Shown here: piece by piece, positions 1-12,189 of the stretch
How the letters are laid out: every line of letters begins with the position of its first letter
Position numbering within the stretch: the first letter of the stretch is position 1
Source of the DNA: Cryptomeria japonica
Lineage: Eukaryota; Streptophyta; Pinopsida; Cupressales; Cupressaceae
Direction of reading: 5' to 3'
Length of the DNA: 64,000 bases
Assembly: GCF_030272615.1 (NCBI RefSeq)
Contig: NC_081412.1
Span: 545,486,202 to 545,550,201, forward strand
Position numbers and translations under genes: made by a program
The notes under the pieces: model-generated
Databases searched by the model: none
What the model saw: the letters and a program-made list of their open reading frames with translations, nothing else
Told to the model about the DNA's origin: nothing

Positions 1-198
1 TGCACCTCATGTTCTTAATCATCATCCCTTTCTAACTGTCATCCTCCTCCCATCCATTTTACTTGTGTTAGCTTAGGATATCTTAGACATTAGATTAGTT
101 TTTATTCTATATTTTTAGTTTCTTTTTATGTTAGTATTAGGACTTTAGATAAACATTAGATCCCTAATACAAAAGAAAATGTAAGTGACATTCAAGAT

Positions 199-2637
199 TG
201 TTGAATATCTGGAATACTGAGAAGGGAGGGATGAATCAATATTCCCTTGAACTTGTTGTCATTACAATAACTTTGTTGGTATGAGGATATTGAGAAGGTT
301 GTTGGAGATTGATGATATAATTGATAAAGGATAATTACTATTGTAATAATATTATTTTGTCATTGATGTCAAGCAATTGATTTTATGATTCAGTATGATG
401 TCTTAAAGAGTATGTGTTGATGAGTATAAAGATGTCGGTAAGTGACACAGAAAGAATGTGAAAATGAAGGGGAGTAATAAGTTATTCAATGGGCAACTAT
501 TACCGAGTTAGACAGTGATGAGATTATGTTATTTTGATTATTTTGATATCCTATATATGTGTATTCGAAGACTGAATAAGAAGGAGAAAAGATTTCATGT
601 AACAAAATGAGTAAAGGTTTGATACTGTTCTATTTTACTGAGCAAGGATCTAGTCGGTAAACACCAAGGTTATCGGTATCGGTTAAAGAAGGGAGAAGTC
701 ACCGAGTGTCGTCAGTAAGAAAAACTATTGAGACAGTGACCGAGACAAATACAAAATGTCTACTGAATAAAGTTTAGTATTAACTGAGTATCAACTGAGT
801 AGTAACAGAATGCATTGGATGAATAAATACATTATTAAATGAAGGATGCCAATGAGCTGGAAATTTATAGAAGATTGGAATGTCATGCAAGAAGTTTGTT
901 AAGGATCAACGACAATGAAAATTCAAGAGTTAGATCTACAACACAGATTGAACGGTCAAAACTGAGCACAAGTACCAAGGAAGGAATACAAGTTTCAAGG
1001 CAAGATAAAACATTTTTCAGTTCGAAGGATTCAATGAACCTAGTCAAGTTTGATGATCTGATGGCTAAGATTAATCATGGGAAATGTGATTAAAGAGATT
1101 AAGTGGTTATGAATTGCTTATAAATAAGGAAAAGTTGATAAACAAAGTATGCGGGCAAATAAAAGAGCAGTGATACTGCAGAGGTGATTACCGAGTACAG
1201 AAGATTGAAGATCTAATTGAAGAACAGATTGAGAAGCCCAACAAGGAGGAAGATAAGTCTTATGACAAGATTATTTTGAGCACATAGAGTTTTCTTTAAC
1301 ATTTCAGATGTGAAGTTGTAGATATATTTTATTACTGTTATTTATTTTTGTAAGTGACAGGAAATCTCTTAACCGAGTGGACCTAACAGTCTTATTTGTA
1401 AATCCTCTAGCAAGGTAACATTCTGAATGAGTGTTTGAAATCCTTTGACAAGGTCACTTCTAACAAAGTTCAATATTTTGATAAATCTGAGGGAAATCCC
1501 TTGACCGGGTCACATCTAGCAATGTGTTTATGTAATCTTTAACAGGATTGGCTTTTAACCGAGCATACTCTAGAAGAGTATATTTTCTTTGTGGGTCCAA
1601 AATCCCACAGTGTTTTTTCCCTATTTGGGTTTCCACGTTAAATATAGTGTTAAACATGTTTTGATGTTTCAAGTTTATCAGTTTATGAGTTTGAATGATT
1701 TACAGTCATAGTTGCATATAAAGTAAGTTCTACCATGGTTGAATCTGATGAATATGTTGAATTGTGAGTTTATCTGATTCACCTCCCCCCCCCCCCTCTC
1801 ATCTAACTAACAGAACTTATTAAAACATATAACTAACCAATCACATAACATAATTTAAATTTAGTAAAGGAAATTGACACAAAACACATAACATTGGATT
1901 TGTACCTAGAAAACCCAATATGGAAAAAATCATAGAGAGAGTGATCTCTCGGATATAATACAATATGTAACTAGTTACACAGTACAAGGGATTGACTCAC
2001 TTCTAGTGAAGGCTCACTGTCTTGAGGGCCCGCTGCCCAAATACAAAAAGGCTCACTATTGGATGATAGAATACAAAATTGAACAGTTAGAGTTGCATTT
2101 GACATATGCCTGGATTATAGTTTCATTAAAGTGCACAAACTTCTTTATACATCCATTGTACATACACCACATAGCAATATTCACATCCATAAAACTTTCA
2201 CATATAAAATATGTACACAGTAGTTGTTTTCAACAACCATATGTCTAACTTGCAAAACTAATGGCTATATATATCCGCACCAAATATTTTGATTAGTTGA
2301 CTCAACCAAAAAGGGGTGAGACTGAAATATTCACATGCAATAGGAAAACTATCTTCATAAGATGTTGACTTTAATCTTGATCCAAGAGTACTTTTCAAAA
2401 ATAGGCCTCTAGTATATCCTACTAAGATTGGATCCAAAAATGCCTTGTAGATTATGTAGATTCATCACATTTCAATGGGATGGGACCCAAAATACATTTT
2501 ATTAAGGTAGCTATTGAACCACAAAATTGCATGAAGTAAACATACATACATTACATAATAATGAAATGACATCTACTGAAGAAAATTGTCAGACGAAATA
2601 AAAAACATACATGTTAGACCAAATCACATCAATGGCA
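199..2637 (-). repeat. 3' LTR of the gag-only element, interrupted
   Basis: Positions 199-253 match the beginning of the LTR at 4810, and 1818-2637 match the rest of it, down to the shared phrase around AAATCACATCAATG at the end. The stretch between is a later insertion (solo LTR 254-1812 plus one copy of its duplicated target GAACT). Without the insertion this LTR would be about 875 bp, against 855 bp for its partner. The sequence starts TGTTGAATATC and ends in CA on the plus strand. Confidence 0.7.
254..1812 (+). mobile_element. Solo LTR, copia type (SIRE-like end motif)
   Basis: The insert begins TGTTGTCATT and ends CTAACTAACA, giving TG...CA ends. It is flanked by the perfect 5-bp duplication GAACT (249-253 and 1813-1817). 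Near its 3' end it carries TGATTCACC followed by a long C run and TCTCATC, the end motif shared by several LTRs in this window, and upstream of it a degenerate copy of the conserved LTR hairpin (about 1602-1638). No primer site or coding DNA follows, so it is a solo LTR left by LTR-LTR recombination. Its length is 1559 bp. The open frame at 839-1093 inside it has no recognisable product. Confidence 0.85.
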
Positions 2638-3890
2638 TCAATGACATCCATAACATCTTTGTTCTTTGCTAAGCGGGGATTTCTTCGGAATCGCTCAAAC
2701 CAATAATTTCTCTCATTACATACCTGGTGATATGATAAGTTTGATCCAACCACAAAAATTCATCATGAAATCTTCTCTTTGCTAGTCTAGCCCATTTTTC
2801 ATCATAGCAAAAGTTGGGAAAATCATTCCATGTATCTAGTCTCTTCTAAGCTAGGGTTGCAAACTCAAGTCTTACCTAACCATTCTCATCAATCATGTTC
2901 TTTGTCCATAGTTTCAACATCTTCCCATGATGGATAAATTTCTCAAGCTTTACATGAATGAAGGATCGAATATCTCCAGCCAGACTGACCCCAATGAGTA
3001 TGTTCAAGAATTCTCTGACCTAATTGACTTCCATCACTCTATATGGAGTCTTTTTTAACACTGGACAAGGCTCGATTGCAACATCAACAATGATAGGAGT
3101 TTCCATGATCACAAATTTAATAAATTTCAGCAAGGGCTTTAGTTAGTGAACCTATGTTATAGCACATGCGTTCATGGCATACTAAAAAATCCCCCTATTT
3201 TCAAAAAATATTTCCCTAAACTCCTTTTTCGTCACCCCCTCCCAATACACAGCTCGAATTAAAAGCCCCCTTATTTTCACCAGATATTATTCTTTTTTAT
3301 AGACAAAATTAAAAACCCCCCTATTTTCACCGATAGGCAATGAATTGCACCCTCATTTTTGGGATATTAAACCCCCCGATATGAATGCACGTGATATACT
3401 ATTGCCTAGCCAGTAAAGCCCCTGTACAAATTTTCAACCCTGATCAATTCACTGGAGAAATCCTACATAGTCCAATTGCCTTCAAAGCTCACAATTCTTC
3501 TTCAATTCACGATGAAATGAGATTTTTCGAAGAGTTATCTTTATATTTTTTCAACTATCACTTTGCATTAAATGCATATGAGCTATCATCCACTTCCTTG
3601 AATTTTGCACTAACATGTCATACTTTTGTGATGGGTTACAACCTCAATATACCTATCCAGACCTCAACACACTCTTCTATGCCAGTACTGTGGCCTCACA
3701 CTCTTTGGAAAGGGACAAGGATATTTCTCTGATTTCTCACCCTAGGCCAAAGCCACAAATTCTTTAGTGTCCAGATGAAGTGCTTACACCAGAGATAGGT
3801 ATTGATACATCTATAGTCTCTTTCTTCCTCTAAATCTTCTTCATCTCTACTTTCACATGTTCTACATTGATCCTCTTTGTCGATTTGTTT
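2638..3890 (-). pseudogene. Unrecognised degenerate coding-like tract 3' of gag
   Basis: On the minus strand downstream of the gag zinc knuckles, several stretches read as protein-like sequence broken by stops. One, at about 2650-3060, contains segments such as GVSLAGDIRSFIHVKLEKFI and a Trp- and Arg-rich tract ending in RFHDEFLWLDQTYHITRYVM. I do not recognise the family. It does not show integrase, RT or RNase H motifs. It may be a gag extension, an envelope-like or captured reading frame, or chance. No start or end can be assigned. Confidence 0.3.
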
Positions 3891-3899
3891 AGAATTTGA

Positions 3900-4790
3900 A
3901 CTTCATTCCTTTTGCATTGCCTTGCCATGTGTTTGGCTTTTTTGTAGTTGTAGCATTTGATATTTTCCATATTTTGTCTTAACCTACACTAGTTATTTTT
4001 GTGTCCAAAAACATTGCATGTATTACATCTACCTTTAAAGTGATTGTATCTATTTTGATTTATAATTAATTATACATTGATTAACTTTATGACCATATGT
4101 ATTGCATGCATAACATCTACCAGAGAATAGGTTAGAATTTTGATTCAAGCTACTTCTATGTTTTATGGCCTTATGACCTATTTTATTGCATTTATAACAA
4201 GAACCATTAAAGAAGGTGTTCTTACTTACCTATTGCTTGATCGATGACTTACCTTTATCTTCCTTTGTGGATTTATCGGTAGCTACTACTTTTCCTAGAG
4301 GTGAATCCTCTTTGTGATTTGCATTGGATTGCGAACATTCATCGAATTCATTTTTTGCATCATTTTTGGTTTCCAAGACTTTCTTTTCATCTTTCACCTT
4401 ATCAAACTTACTGGATTTAGGTTTGTTCTCTTGTTTCTTTGCTTTCTCTAGATCTACCTTTAGAGATGCTACTTCTTATTTTAGTTTCTCACACTCTTCT
4501 GATTTAAACTTGACCATCTTATTCAAATACTCCTTGGTCTTCTCATTATCCTTGCTTTGAGCATTCAGACTCGAAATGGTGCTATTTTCTTTCTTAATCT
4601 CTTCATTGACTTCTTTATGCCTTATTTTAAACTTCTTGATCTTCTCTCTTAGCCTCTCAATGCATTCATTCAGATCTTTGTTTGTATTTTCTACTACCTC
4701 AAGATCCTCAAGAGCATTCATAAGATCTTCGCTTTAATCTATAAGTTCAACTTTTTGGATCTACTTCGAGTGTTTAAACTCTTCCAAAGG
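3900..4790 (-). pseudogene. gag remnant: coiled coil plus four zinc-knuckle motifs
   Basis: On the minus strand an 81-codon open stretch (4721 to 4476) is rich in Glu, Lys, Asn and Leu in a coiled-coil pattern. Downstream come four Cys/His clusters: CYKCNKIGHKAIKH (4199-4158), CYACNTYGHKVNQC (4115-4074), CNTCNVFGHKNN (4027-3985) and CYNYKKAKHMARQC (3955-3914). The second is a perfect C-x2-C-x4-H-x4-C nucleic-acid-binding knuckle; the others each have lost or changed one ligand or are cut by a stop. Clusters 1-2 and 3-4 are in different frames, so at least one indel lies between them. This is the nucleocapsid part of a retrotransposon Gag, which binds the genomic RNA. It is broken by several stops. 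Confidence 0.6.
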
Positions 4791-4794
4791 ACTT

Positions 4795-4807
4795 GGCTCT
4801 GATACCA
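4795..4807 (-). other. Primer binding site (tRNA-iMet type)
   Basis: The minus strand reads TGGTATCAGAGCC, the standard plant primer site complementary to the 3' end of initiator methionine tRNA, two bases away from the LTR end at 4810. It sets the orientation of the element as reverse. Confidence 0.9.
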
Positions 4808-4809
4808 AT

Positions 4810-5664
4810 TGTTGAATATCTGGAATATAGAGGGGATGCCTGAATTAATATTCCCTTGAACTTATTAACACTTCTAGCTAACCAATCAAATAACATAATT
4901 TAAATGTAGTAAAGGAAATTGATACAAAACACATAACACTGGATTTGTACGTGGAAAACCCAATATGGGAAAAACCACAGAGAGAGTGGTCTCTCAAATA
5001 TAATGCAATATGTAACCGATTACACAATACAAGAGGTTGGTTCACTTCCAATGAGGGCTCACTACCCAAATACAAAAAGGCTCACTTCCTGATGTTAGAA
5101 TACAAATTGAATTGTTATAGTTGCATTTAGTATATGCATGGATTACAATTTCGTTGAAGTGCGCAAACTACTTTATACATCCACTATACATACACCACAT
5201 AACAATATTCACATCCACAAAACTTTTGCATATACAATATGTACACAATAGCTTTTTTTCAACAACCATATGTCTAACTTGCAAAACTAATGGCTATATA
5301 TATCCACACCAAATATTTTGACCAGTCGGCTCAACCGGAAAGGGGTGAGGCTGAAATATCCACACACAACAACAAAAATATCTTCATAAGATGTCGGCTT
5401 CGATCTTGAACCAAGAGTAATTTGCAAAAACATGCCTCTAATATATCTTGGTAGGACTGGATCCAAAAACGCCTTGTAGATTATGCCTTCATCACATCTA
5501 GATTGGACCGAACCCAAAATACCTTCCGATAAGGTAGATACCAAACCACAAATTTGTATGAAGTACACATACATACATTGCATGATAATGAAATGACATA
5601 TATCGAAGTAAACTGTCAGACCAAAGAAAAAACATACATGTCGAACCAAATCACATCAATGACA
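4810..5664 (-). repeat. 5' LTR of the gag-only element
   Basis: An 855-bp LTR starting TGTTGAATATC and ending ATGACA on the plus strand, matching 199-253 plus 1818-2637. It contains a well-preserved copy of the conserved LTR hairpin at 4950-4979 (TGTGG, CCC, GGG, CCACG in the LTR sense direction) and a degenerate form of the G-run/TGAAT motif near its 3' end. Confidence 0.8.
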
Positions 5665-8600
5665 ATAGACCAACAAAGATAAATAAATATAATTGCACAT
5701 AAGAATTTAACAAAAGGAAAGAAATAATATTTTCATTATCTTCCTAATACCATTCTATCAAGGGAAAACTATTCTAATGGAACATAATCATGGATTAAAT
5801 ATATCTAATACACCATATAATTGAAAATCTCTTACATTATAAACAATTATATAAACATCTAATAATATCCAATGCATGCACGATATATAATCTATTCCAA
5901 TTAACTACAGAAATAACTTACAAAGTATATACATCAACACCATTATTTAACATTACGTACATGATTGGTGTTTATAAAATATTTAAACCCAAACTAATAT
6001 TAGTTAATAACAATTACATATATTAGAATTGATTTTGTCACATTGTGTCACTCTTTAAAAATATTTTAAAATTCTTGAAGTGTAAACTTGGAGAAAGTCT
6101 TGGGTAGCTGCAATATGCTATTTTTAAGATAGGTACTTTGCATTCGATACAAATCTCATCATTATAAAGAATGAAAATATTGTTGGTGTTATCGGATATA
6201 ACATCTAGTTTTAAAAATATGTATCCCTCCTCATCCAATATTGATAGTTCTACATCTTTTCTTTTAGTACTTCTAATCACTTTACTAGGCAAAACACATG
6301 TTTATTTTATTTGAAAGTAAGAACTCAAGTTTTAATTCCATTGCAATAATTCTTAGCACCATCATATGAGGGACATTAAATTTTGGATCCTAGAGAATAA
6401 AAGATAACAAAATTTTATATTTTCATAATTAAAATATATTAGAATCTAAATACTCATTCTGAAAATGAACTAAGAAGTAATTTTGTGTTGATAAATGTGA
6501 ATTGTATGTCAAATTTCATAGGGAATGAGAAATGGATTTCAATCTCTAATTTTCAAATTCTTATGTATATTCTATTTATTAATTTTAATTTTCTTATAAT
6601 GCTAAGAAAAATGCCTATTCATAATAAATTAAATGGAAAATACTTCTTTGCTCCTTTATTTCAATATTCTATTTAGAGTCAAACTATTTTTACTCATAGC
6701 AAATAAATTAGTATTTAAAATTTATTTGGTACATTTTAATCCTTTAGTTCTATAAATTAAAATCCCCATTTAATTATTATTTGTCCAAAATGATTACACT
6801 TAAACTATAGTAGTAGAAGAAAAATCCAATGAAAGTAGTAAACTATTGTTCTTCAACATTAAAATTCTAGTGACGCAAAGAAACATTATGCATGCTTAAT
6901 TTCATAGATTAGTGTTAACATTTCAAAATGCATAATGCATTTAGTAGAGTAGTGGTTCTACCCCATTGATAAAAAATATATATGCGAGTTCCTCTTCCTA
7001 CAAGCAATTTCTATCAAATTCTATAGGTGATCTAATGTGTATTGTATATAACTCAATCTATTTCCCTCTTACGCATACCCAAATATACTACATGGGAATT
7101 TGATGTGAATGGAGGGAGAGCTTTCATAGGGGTTTTTAGCTTCTTGGCTTAATTGCACATGTCATATCATAACCATTGTGGGAATATTCTAGATTTTGTT
7201 TGCATATATTCCCGACCCTTTGAATTAGTTAGGCTTGAGGGCCTTCCCTCACACATTTAAAATAGCCTTGAATTTTAATTCCTCCATAGCTATCGTTGGC
7301 GGAGTTGAAAACTTGAGGATGTCATCCTATGGCTCCCCAACCTAGAAATGACCCTAGAGGAAACTTGTTTGGAAGGTTTTTCATGAGGTAAGTCTCTTGA
7401 ATCGCCTTTAGATATTATGATTCCACTTATAAATTCTAAGAAGTCTATAAATGGCTTAAAATTTTCATTCTTTGGGTTATTTTGTGGAAATAGTCCTTCC
7501 TAAAAGTGCTCTTCATGATTGTGTTTTAAAATCTTTGACCCCACATCAAATTCGTCTAGCTACCATGAAAAAAATTCTAAAGCTTTTTTCCCCTTTTTTC
7601 TTTGTTGGAGCCAATCATGTGTAAGTTGTTCTCACCTAGGGCCCATGGCTTCTAAACCCCTATTTTTATTAAATCATTGACCTATGAATTTTTGTATTGT
7701 CATAAGTTGTAACCCATATACAATTTCACACTCCTTTTTGGGCCTTAATTAGTGTGCCCTCTCATAGTTCATTTTCAACCTCTTTATGGACATGTTAAAA
7801 CCAAATTGTTGTTATTTGCTTATTTGGTGACTAGATCCTATGTCCTAGGACCTTTTACTCTACATTTTCCTTTATTTCACCCTATCTTGGGTGGACTAGG
7901 GTGCCTAGCATGATAGTCATAGTGGACTACAACCTAGCATCATAGTCCCCCCCAAAAGGGACCAAAATCAAATGTGTTAGAGTGTCAATTCCCTCCATTT
8001 TTTATCCAATCCCAATATTTTAATATGATCATTGGAAGTTGGCCTAAAAAAGGAAATCCCTTAAGATCAATATAAAAAAGTATCGTGCCTAGTTCATTTT
8101 CATTATAAACAATCTTATATAACAATTCAAACACATCCTAGAGAAAGCATTATTAAGCGAATTTATTTAGATTTGAGAATTATGAAGCAACAAGCTACAA
8201 TAACATACATAAAAGTGTGTTTTCATGAATGAGTCTTGTATAGCTTCTTATGTCTAGTAGCATTAGTGATTGCACAATTGTATGTGCATCCTCTATAATT
8301 CCACATTCTTCATAACACCTAATAATATTTTGGCATCCAATTTTTAATAGGTAGTCTTGTAGGCACCTTTAAAGCCTTGACATATGGAGGATGAATGATA
8401 GAACCTCCTCTATGTCGGTCATGTCCTACAAAAATGTTGAATAGATCATTTAGAAATATGCAAAATAACTAATTAATTATGTGTAATATTTAGCATTGCT
8501 TCTAAGTGTAACTAGAGAGGTATAGTAATGGAGTTCTGAGTGTCTGGACTTACTATGTTATTAGTTGTATGTGTAGGCTATGTCATTTTCTCTACTATGT

Positions 8601-9062
8601 TTATATAGTTTGTAGTCACTTTATTGAACAATTATACAATCATTCTTTTTATAGTTTGGGCATAATAAGGATAGAGAAATAAATCAAAGTGAAAAGGGTA
8701 GGCATAATTTTAAAAAATAAATTTTTGTTTTGAATGAAACTATGTATAGTTCAATCTAAGGACAAGCCTACAAACATATAAACATCCAAAGTAATCTAGT
8801 GACAAAGATTACAATAGAATCTGAATTGTTAATGAATAAAGATTGATAATGAAATGAGATATAAAATAAAAAATAATCCATATGCACCAAATAATCATAT
8901 TAAATTATTACTATATTCATTAAACCAAACATATTAAAAATAATTATTAAATGGAATGGCAAAATAGATACTTTCCATTCCCATAATATAGGGAGACTTT
9001 TCAAAAGCTGGCCATTTTGTTAAAGTGAACAAACTATGAAATCTTCCATAGTGAGGGCGAAT
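5665..9062. other. AT-rich DNA with no recognisable gene
   Basis: I see no long open frame, conserved domain, LTR border or RNA gene here. Short open frames at 6038-6292 and 6485-6676 have biased, random-looking composition. The tract may contain old repeat remnants that cannot be identified by eye. Confidence 0.6.
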
Positions 9063-9212
9063 GCCCACAACCAAGGGTATTTTGACCTCCTCGAATTAGA
9101 AAAACTTTTCAAGATCTTCAAATGAGAGGGGAAATTCGCCCACAACCAAGGGTATTTTGACCCCCTCGAATTAGAAAAACTTTTCAAGATCTTCAAATGA
9201 GAGGGGAACAAC
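9063..9212. repeat. Two-copy tandem duplication, 75-bp unit
   Basis: The unit beginning GCCCACAACCAAGGGTATTTT at 9063 recurs at 9138 with one clear substitution (CCTCCTC versus CCCCCTC) in the shared body. The near identity points to a recent duplication. Confidence 0.85.
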
Positions 9213-9557
9213 CTTACGAGAACCTTGGATTAGATATACAAGTTGATAGGTAGAGAGAGTGTGTTTAGAATTATGTTTTCAACATAAAATTTGTGTATGC
9301 TCTTTTCATCCACATTTAAGATCACATTCAATGATCCATCATCTCAAAATAGAATTATGCCAAACCTGTGCAAGACCTTCAAACGAAAGGAAAGTGATCC
9401 CAGGTAAACCTAGTTTAGCTTTGATATGCAAGTTGAGGGAGCATATAAAACTTTTTCCAAAAGATCTCATATCTTTGCGGAAAGTGATTCTAGTTGTCTC
9501 TTTATTCTTTCCTGGATACTTAACCCTAGATGAAACAAGAATATAAGCTTATTTATT

Positions 9558-9842
9558 CTACTGCACAAACAACGAGAGTTTGGAGTCTTTATCATATTGA
9601 CTGGAACCTTGAACTTGATTGCACACCTCAACAACATACCCGGAATTGATAGTCCGGCAACCGCTACAGAAAACAAGTTGATGGAATAGTTTAAAGTAAC
9701 TTCTCTCCACCTCAAATTTGCAGATTCGCAGGCCAACTGAACAATTGTTAAAAATGTATGTGAAAAGATCTGAAAATACCGTGAGAAAATCGTGGATTTG
9801 TAATAAAGAGAGAAAATGGAATAGCTGCGCCAACTGTTGCAT
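9558..9842 (-). CDS. Small unidentified reading frame preceded by AAACCCTAA
   Basis: A 94-codon minus-strand frame starts at an ATG that directly follows AAAACCCTA, the telo-box context often found upstream of plant coding regions. The product has a hydrophobic Leu/Phe-rich first half and a Cys/Val-rich second half. I do not recognise a domain, and there is no neighbouring exon that I can define. A second minus-strand frame (9736 to 9467) overlaps it in another phase. It may be a host gene fragment, a transposon fragment or chance. Confidence 0.2.
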   Translation of the reverse strand: MQQLAQLFHFLSLLQIHDFLTVFSDLFTYIFNNCSVGLRICKFEVERSYFKLFHQLVFCSGCRTINSGYVVEVCNQVQGSSQYDKDSKLSLFVQ

Positions 9843-10800
9843 TAGGGTTTTTTGGACTTTGTGCTAAGAATATGAGCATGAACAAATGGTAGCTTCTACG
9901 AAGTTCAAGTTCAGATTATAGAATGGTTTTAGATGGTCTTGTCAAAGATCGAATCTGTGAAGCCATTCGCGTGGGACTGAAAAATCCACTTGTGGAATCT
10001 TGAACTATAAGTTTTCTTATCACAAAGGATGCACCATGTTATTTTATCTGTCTAAGAATATTTCAGTCTAAGATTCTTCAAAGTGTGCAATCTTTTTTGT
10101 ATTCTTATTTAATCAATGCTCGATTGGGAACTCTTGTCTCTATGATTCTAGTTTGTTTTCCATTCAATGTCAAAAAGATAGTTCGTTTGTAGAATTCACA
10201 ATGAGAATCGTTTTAAAAATGGTCGGTCAGCATGACATTGATTGTCTTTAGAATATGTTTATGTGAAAAGGAAATAAATGTATTTTATTTAAGTATCTTA
10301 CAATAAATTAATTAAATTGATGTGGTGAACAAGTTTATTTTATAATATAAAAATTGATATTGATAGATGTTTAATCAGTTTGGATTTAGTGGTGGAGAAT
10401 GAAGATTTAAGTTCACATGTTATTAGCTGAGGCATCTCTTGTAGTAGTCATGGGAATCATTGGATATTTGGAAGTAGGGGTTGTACATAGAGCAATTTTG
10501 GACTAAATTTTATCTTTATGTTTCACAATATAAGATCACAATGGATTATAATTGAGTGTTAACTATATCAAAGAATCAAGTCAATGTATCCTTATTCTTC
10601 AATATAATATGTTAAAAATCACAAATAAAAATGTTTTCTATGATTCTCATCTCTTTAACATGAATAAGAATTTTGGAAGAATTAAGTTACGAAACAACTT
10701 TGAAAAGGATTTTTAAGTGCATGATGAGGTACATATGTATGGATTGGTTGAATACAAGAATATGGCTCTTGTGACATGAACAACAAGGGTAAGAAAAAGG
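9843..10800. other. Non-coding DNA, nothing recognised
   Basis: No domain-bearing frame, LTR border or RNA gene is visible in this AT-rich stretch. Confidence 0.55.
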
Positions 10801-11224
10801 ACCCCACTCACTCTATCAGATGTGCTATTACTCATGGATCATATATGAAGTTCTTTTAGCAAAGTTGGATACACAACTTGGTGATGTTTCCATGGGGGTG
10901 TGGTTACCAATAAAACATTACACACAACCCATATGTACAAGGTGATGTCATCAAGGAAAATAGCTTGACACTAGCCACATATCAAACTAAGATTTTGAGA
11001 GTGTCTTTGGTGACCCCACTCACTCTACTAGCTACATTATTACGCATAGATCATATGTAAAAAATCTTTTATCGATGTTGGGTACACAACTTGGTGATGG
11101 ATCCTTAAGGAATGTGGTTACCAATAAAATTTGACATGCAAACCATATGTAAAAGGTGATACCAAGAAGGAAGATAGATTGACACTAACGACATATTAAA
11201 GTATTGTTTCAAGAGTGTTTTCGG
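10801..11224. repeat. Diverged tandem duplication, 212-bp unit
   Basis: The block starting ACCCCACTCACTCTA at 10801 recurs at 11013, and the two copies share colinear phrases such as ACACAACTTGGTGATG, GTGGTTACCAATAAAA and GATTGACACTA or its variants over the whole unit. Identity looks like three quarters to four fifths, so this duplication is old. Confidence 0.75.
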
Positions 11225-11250
11225 TGAATAAGTGATGCAAGAGAATCCAA

Positions 11251-12130
11251 TGGTGTAAGGGTAATCTTGCATCAACCAAAAAAATAAATTATATTTTCCT
11301 TCTTTTGGTAGGGGTTTTTAGTTGTTTTGGAGCTCATGATGACACTTACGAGGTGTAGGATAGTCTAAATCTTGAAAATGCCAAAAATTATTACCTATTT
11401 TTTTAGTAAGCTATCCTATATAGGCATGTATAGACATGAAAGTGGATCTTAAAGAGAGAATTTGAAAAATAAACTGAATGGTGAAAGAATCATCTCAATA
11501 TCACATATTGTTTCGGAGATATTAAAGTTCTTATTGCAGGATTTTTTTGTATAAAGTTTCAAACTGAAATTTAAAGAAATTAGAAGCCTCAAGAAAGCCA
11601 AAAAATTGAGGAAATAATCTTTAGATATTTCAATATTTTTTATCTCTTTGTGATCTTTCCAACAATATATTAATTATAATAGAAAATTTGACATCCAAGT
11701 CAAAAGTTATGGCTCCCAAAAGTTGTGCTACCAAAATTCAACTTTCAAATGAAAATTCTTCCTCAACGATAAAATTAAAATGGTTATACTTTTTAGAACA
11801 TTTTAAAGGGGTTATTTGTGTCAAATAAAGAGGGGAATGGAGTTTAGAAAAAGGAAACTCCATCAATACAGACTGTGGCTTTAAATTGTAGAATTTTCTT
11901 AAGAGTTGATTTTATTTGTAATGATTTAAGCATATGTGGCTCTAGCATTATAATTTCTGAATCAGTAATTACAATTTGTTGAAAAAATCAAAAGTGGATT
12001 ATTTTTCTTTTTGCATTCTTTGTACCATTTTCTATTGTTGTGTTATGTTAGAGTGGTGGGTGGAATAGCCTTTCGTCAAGTAATATTTGAGAGGGACTTA
12101 TTGAGTGTTTACATAAATCAACGAATGGGA
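11251..12130 (+). repeat. 5' LTR of decayed gypsy element
   Basis: Starts TGGTGTAAGGGTAATCTTGCA and is colinear with 14382-15175: both copies share phrases such as ATCATCTCAATATC, GAGATATTAA and a GTGGAATA block near the end. The 3' border is uncertain by about 20 bp and the primer site is not recognisable. Confidence 0.6.
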
Positions 12131-12189
12131 GGTAGTTTGCAATAGATGTGGTGGTTGTGTGTTTGTGAGAAAAATGATCAAAATGTCAG

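Larger units (their letters stand above)
199..5664 (-). mobile_element. Gag-only, reverse-oriented LTR retrotransposon (copia-type primer site), degenerate
   Basis: Two related LTRs flank about 2.2 kb of interior. Read on the minus strand, the 5' LTR (5664 to 4810) is followed by a tRNA-iMet-type primer binding site and then a gag remnant with a coiled coil and up to four zinc-knuckle motifs. I saw no protease, integrase or reverse transcriptase motif in the interior. This is the layout of a non-autonomous element of the TR-GAG type, which would need enzymes from another element to move. No clean target-site duplication is visible (AAGAT on the left, ATAGA on the right), and the LTRs differ at roughly one site in ten, so it is old. 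The left LTR is split by a solo LTR. It could also be a deletion derivative of a full copia element. Confidence 0.65.

Noticed and set aside
199-2637. Exact target duplication for the gag-only element
   Set aside because: AAGAT and ATAGA share letters but not order; not counted as a duplication.
7330-7400. Possible short exon: ATG followed by about 20 codons and a GTAAGT donor
   Set aside because: No acceptor, no homologous second exon and no domain; one donor-like site in AT-rich DNA is expected by chance.
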